From: Mucilaginibacter sp. SMC90
GTDB taxonomy: Bacteria > Bacteroidota > Bacteroidia > Sphingobacteriales > Sphingobacteriaceae
Reading direction: 5' to 3'
Length of the DNA: 64,000 bases
NCBI RefSeq assembly: GCF_022811725.1
Contig: NZ_CP094527.1
Span: 2,604,001-2,668,000, forward strand
Shown piece by piece: positions 62,793 through 64,000 of this stretch. A program made the translations under genes and the position numbers. Under the pieces are notes generated by a model. The model searched no databases and was not told the DNA's origin. It saw only the letters and a program-made list of their open reading frames with translations. The stretch's first letter is position 1. Each line of letters opens with the position of its first letter.

Positions 62793-63596
62793 TTAAATAG
62801 CTGTCCATCCTCCGTCAACAACCAGGTTAGCGCCGGTCATGTAAGCCGATGCCTCGCTGGCTAAAAACACAAGTGCCCCTTGATAATCGTTTGCTTTTGC
62901 CATACGGCCTAATAAAGTTTTTGCTGAATAGTTTCCGATAAAATCTTCGGTTTGGCCTGCCTCAACACCACCGGGCGAAAGGGTATTTACCCTCACACCG
63001 GTATGCCCCCAATAGGCGGCCAGAAAGCGGGTAAAATTGATGATAGCACCCTTGGTTACCGGGTAAGCAGCCGACTTGTAAAACGTTTGCTGCCCACGCG
63101 AATCACGATAAATACTTTGATCGGGGCCAACCATACCATAGGTTGATGCTATGTTGATGATGCTGCCACTGCGGTGCAGCGCCATCTGCGTACCAAACAC
63201 CTGCGAGCATAAGAACACGCCGGTAATATTTACATTAAGTGATTGTTGGAAAGCCGCTAACGGATAGTTTTCAAACGCTGATAGTTCCTTGGCCATGGCC
63301 GGGTTCTCGAACTTATCGTTAATGGCGGCATTGTTCACCAATACATCAACCGAATCATATTTATCAAGCACTGCATTGAGTGCATCTATCAATGATTCTT
63401 TGCTGGTTACATCAACGCCCAGCCCCAAATGGTTATCGCCCAGTTCGGCAGCAAATTGCTGTGTTTGTGCAATATCGATATCGGCTACAATAACATTAGC
63501 ACCGGCTGCAGCAAGTGCTTCGCAGTGCTTGCGGCCAATAAGGCCCAATGCGCCTGTTACAACGGCAGTTTTTCCTTTTAATGAAAACAAATCCAT
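62793..63596 (-). CDS. Short-chain dehydrogenase/reductase (PtmA-like)
   Basis: 267 residues. The NAD(P) motif is TGALGLIGRKH, the catalytic residues lie in INIASTYGMV (Ser) and YPVTKGAI (YxxxK), and NNAAI is the usual SDR element. It sits between an aminotransferase and the NeuB fusion, 15 bp from the latter, which recalls the PtmA SDR of nonulosonic-acid loci; that link is inference. Probable reduction or oxidation of a sugar intermediate. Confidence 0.85.
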   Translation of the reverse strand: MDLFSLKGKTAVVTGALGLIGRKHCEALAAAGANVIVADIDIAQTQQFAAELGDNHLGLGVDVTSKESLIDALNAVLDKYDSVDVLVNNAAINDKFENPAMAKELSAFENYPLAAFQQSLNVNITGVFLCSQVFGTQMALHRSGSIINIASTYGMVGPDQSIYRDSRGQQTFYKSAAYPVTKGAIINFTRFLAAYWGHTGVRVNTLSPGGVEAGQTEDFIGNYSAKTLLGRMAKANDYQGALVFLASEASAYMTGANLVVDGGWTAI

Positions 63597-63598
63597 GT

Positions 63599-64000
63599 TT
63601 AGGCTATGCTTTTTGGTTTGATGTTGTAATTGCTCACCTTACGGAAAACTGCTTCAAGTACCTCGCCTTTCAGGTGATCTTTGATGTTGCCGCTTTCAAT
63701 AGCCTCTTTTACCAAAGGCAATACATCACGGTAAGCCGCAAGGATATAGTCGATATCTTCGGTAGTATGGCTGTAGCACATATTGTGGAAGCCAGCCCAA
63801 AGCACGCCGCGCTTGATCATTTCCTGCTGCATGAAGGTTTTTACTTCCAGGCCGTTGCCTGCATCGGGAGTAAAGGTTACCATGCTGCGGCAGTTGAAGC
63901 CAACGCAACGGGTGTATTTGTCAACGCCTAATTGAATGGCAAGGCTGTTGTAACCATCTTTCAACAATGCGCCGTGCTCATCAAGATATTGCGGTACTTT
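63599..64000 (-). CDS. Class-III (GSA-like) aminotransferase, 5' part cut by window
   Basis: Only the C-terminal 133 residues are present; the frame is open to the right edge. The visible part (LAIQLGVDKYTRCVGFNCRS, LWAGFHNMCYSHTTEDIDYIL) looks like the C-terminal domain of glutamate-1-semialdehyde-aminomutase-type PLP enzymes; the Lys site lies outside the window. The stop is 2 bp before the SDR start. Together with SDR and NeuB, a role in nonulosonic acid synthesis is likely. Confidence 0.72.
   Translation of the reverse strand, partial: KVPQYLDEHGALLKDGYNSLAIQLGVDKYTRCVGFNCRSMVTFTPDAGNGLEVKTFMQQEMIKRGVLWAGFHNMCYSHTTEDIDYILAAYRDVLPLVKEAIESGNIKDHLKGEVLEAVFRKVSNYNIKPKSIA

Overview
The window comes from a Bacteroidota genome, most likely a Sphingobacteriaceae member close to Mucilaginibacter (inferred, not tested by search). 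The signs are TAnnTTTG-type promoter elements, an UpxY/NusG-like antiterminator at the head of a capsule/EPS operon, LytS/LytTR signalling, DUF5686 and CarboxypepD-reg outer-membrane proteins, lipoproteins ending their signal peptide in FFSC/VFSSC-like sequences, and sparse Shine-Dalgarno signals.

Left flank (1-9.6 kb): a LytS/LytTR pair, a lipoprotein with two pepsin-type DTG motifs, a divergent Lrp/MFS pair, a DinB-like protein, a FAD oxidoreductase, two identical tRNA-Pro(TGG) genes each with a terminator, a secreted esterase, a DUF4180 gene with a promoter abutting its start codon, and a decayed coding remnant.

Centre (9.6-48 kb): a large exopolysaccharide locus, nearly all on the minus strand and read from right to left. 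It begins with glmS (precursor supply) and the Wza/Wzc export machine. A 615-bp leader with four ~121-bp tandem repeats follows, then upxY and a long chain of sugar-nucleotide enzymes (UDP-HexNAcA dehydrogenase, UDP-GlcA-type epimerase, a PglF/CapD 4,6-dehydratase, three DegT-type aminotransferases), glycosyltransferases, a PglC-like priming transferase, a Wzx flippase, a Wzy-like polymerase and decorating enzymes (deacetylase, AsnB-type amidotransferase, GNAT and FemAB-like acyltransferases, a PhyH dioxygenase). The locus ends with a PAS/AraC regulator and a small HTH regulator. Both ends are bracketed by an MBOAT O-acyltransferase plus SGNH-protein pair, in opposite orientation (9.6-12.0 kb minus; 45.6-48.0 kb plus). 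The overall chemistry suggests a heteropolysaccharide with amino sugars, (possibly amidated) uronic acids and O-acyl groups made by a Wzx/Wzy route.

Right flank (48-64 kb): a PL1 pectate-lyase-like lipoprotein whose N-terminal domain is duplicated as a stand-alone lipoprotein inside the EPS locus; a TetR-regulated RND efflux operon (TolC, MFP, RND) with clear operator repeats; a DUF5686 outer-membrane protein; a PepSY-like periplasmic protein; and a minus-strand operon entering from the right edge. That operon encodes a class-III aminotransferase (partial), an SDR, a HAD-phosphatase/NeuB fusion, a fatty-acid-hydroxylase-type membrane enzyme and an SMR transporter, and looks like a nonulosonic-acid (sialic-acid-like) pathway.

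No rRNA, IS element, prophage or CRISPR array was seen.
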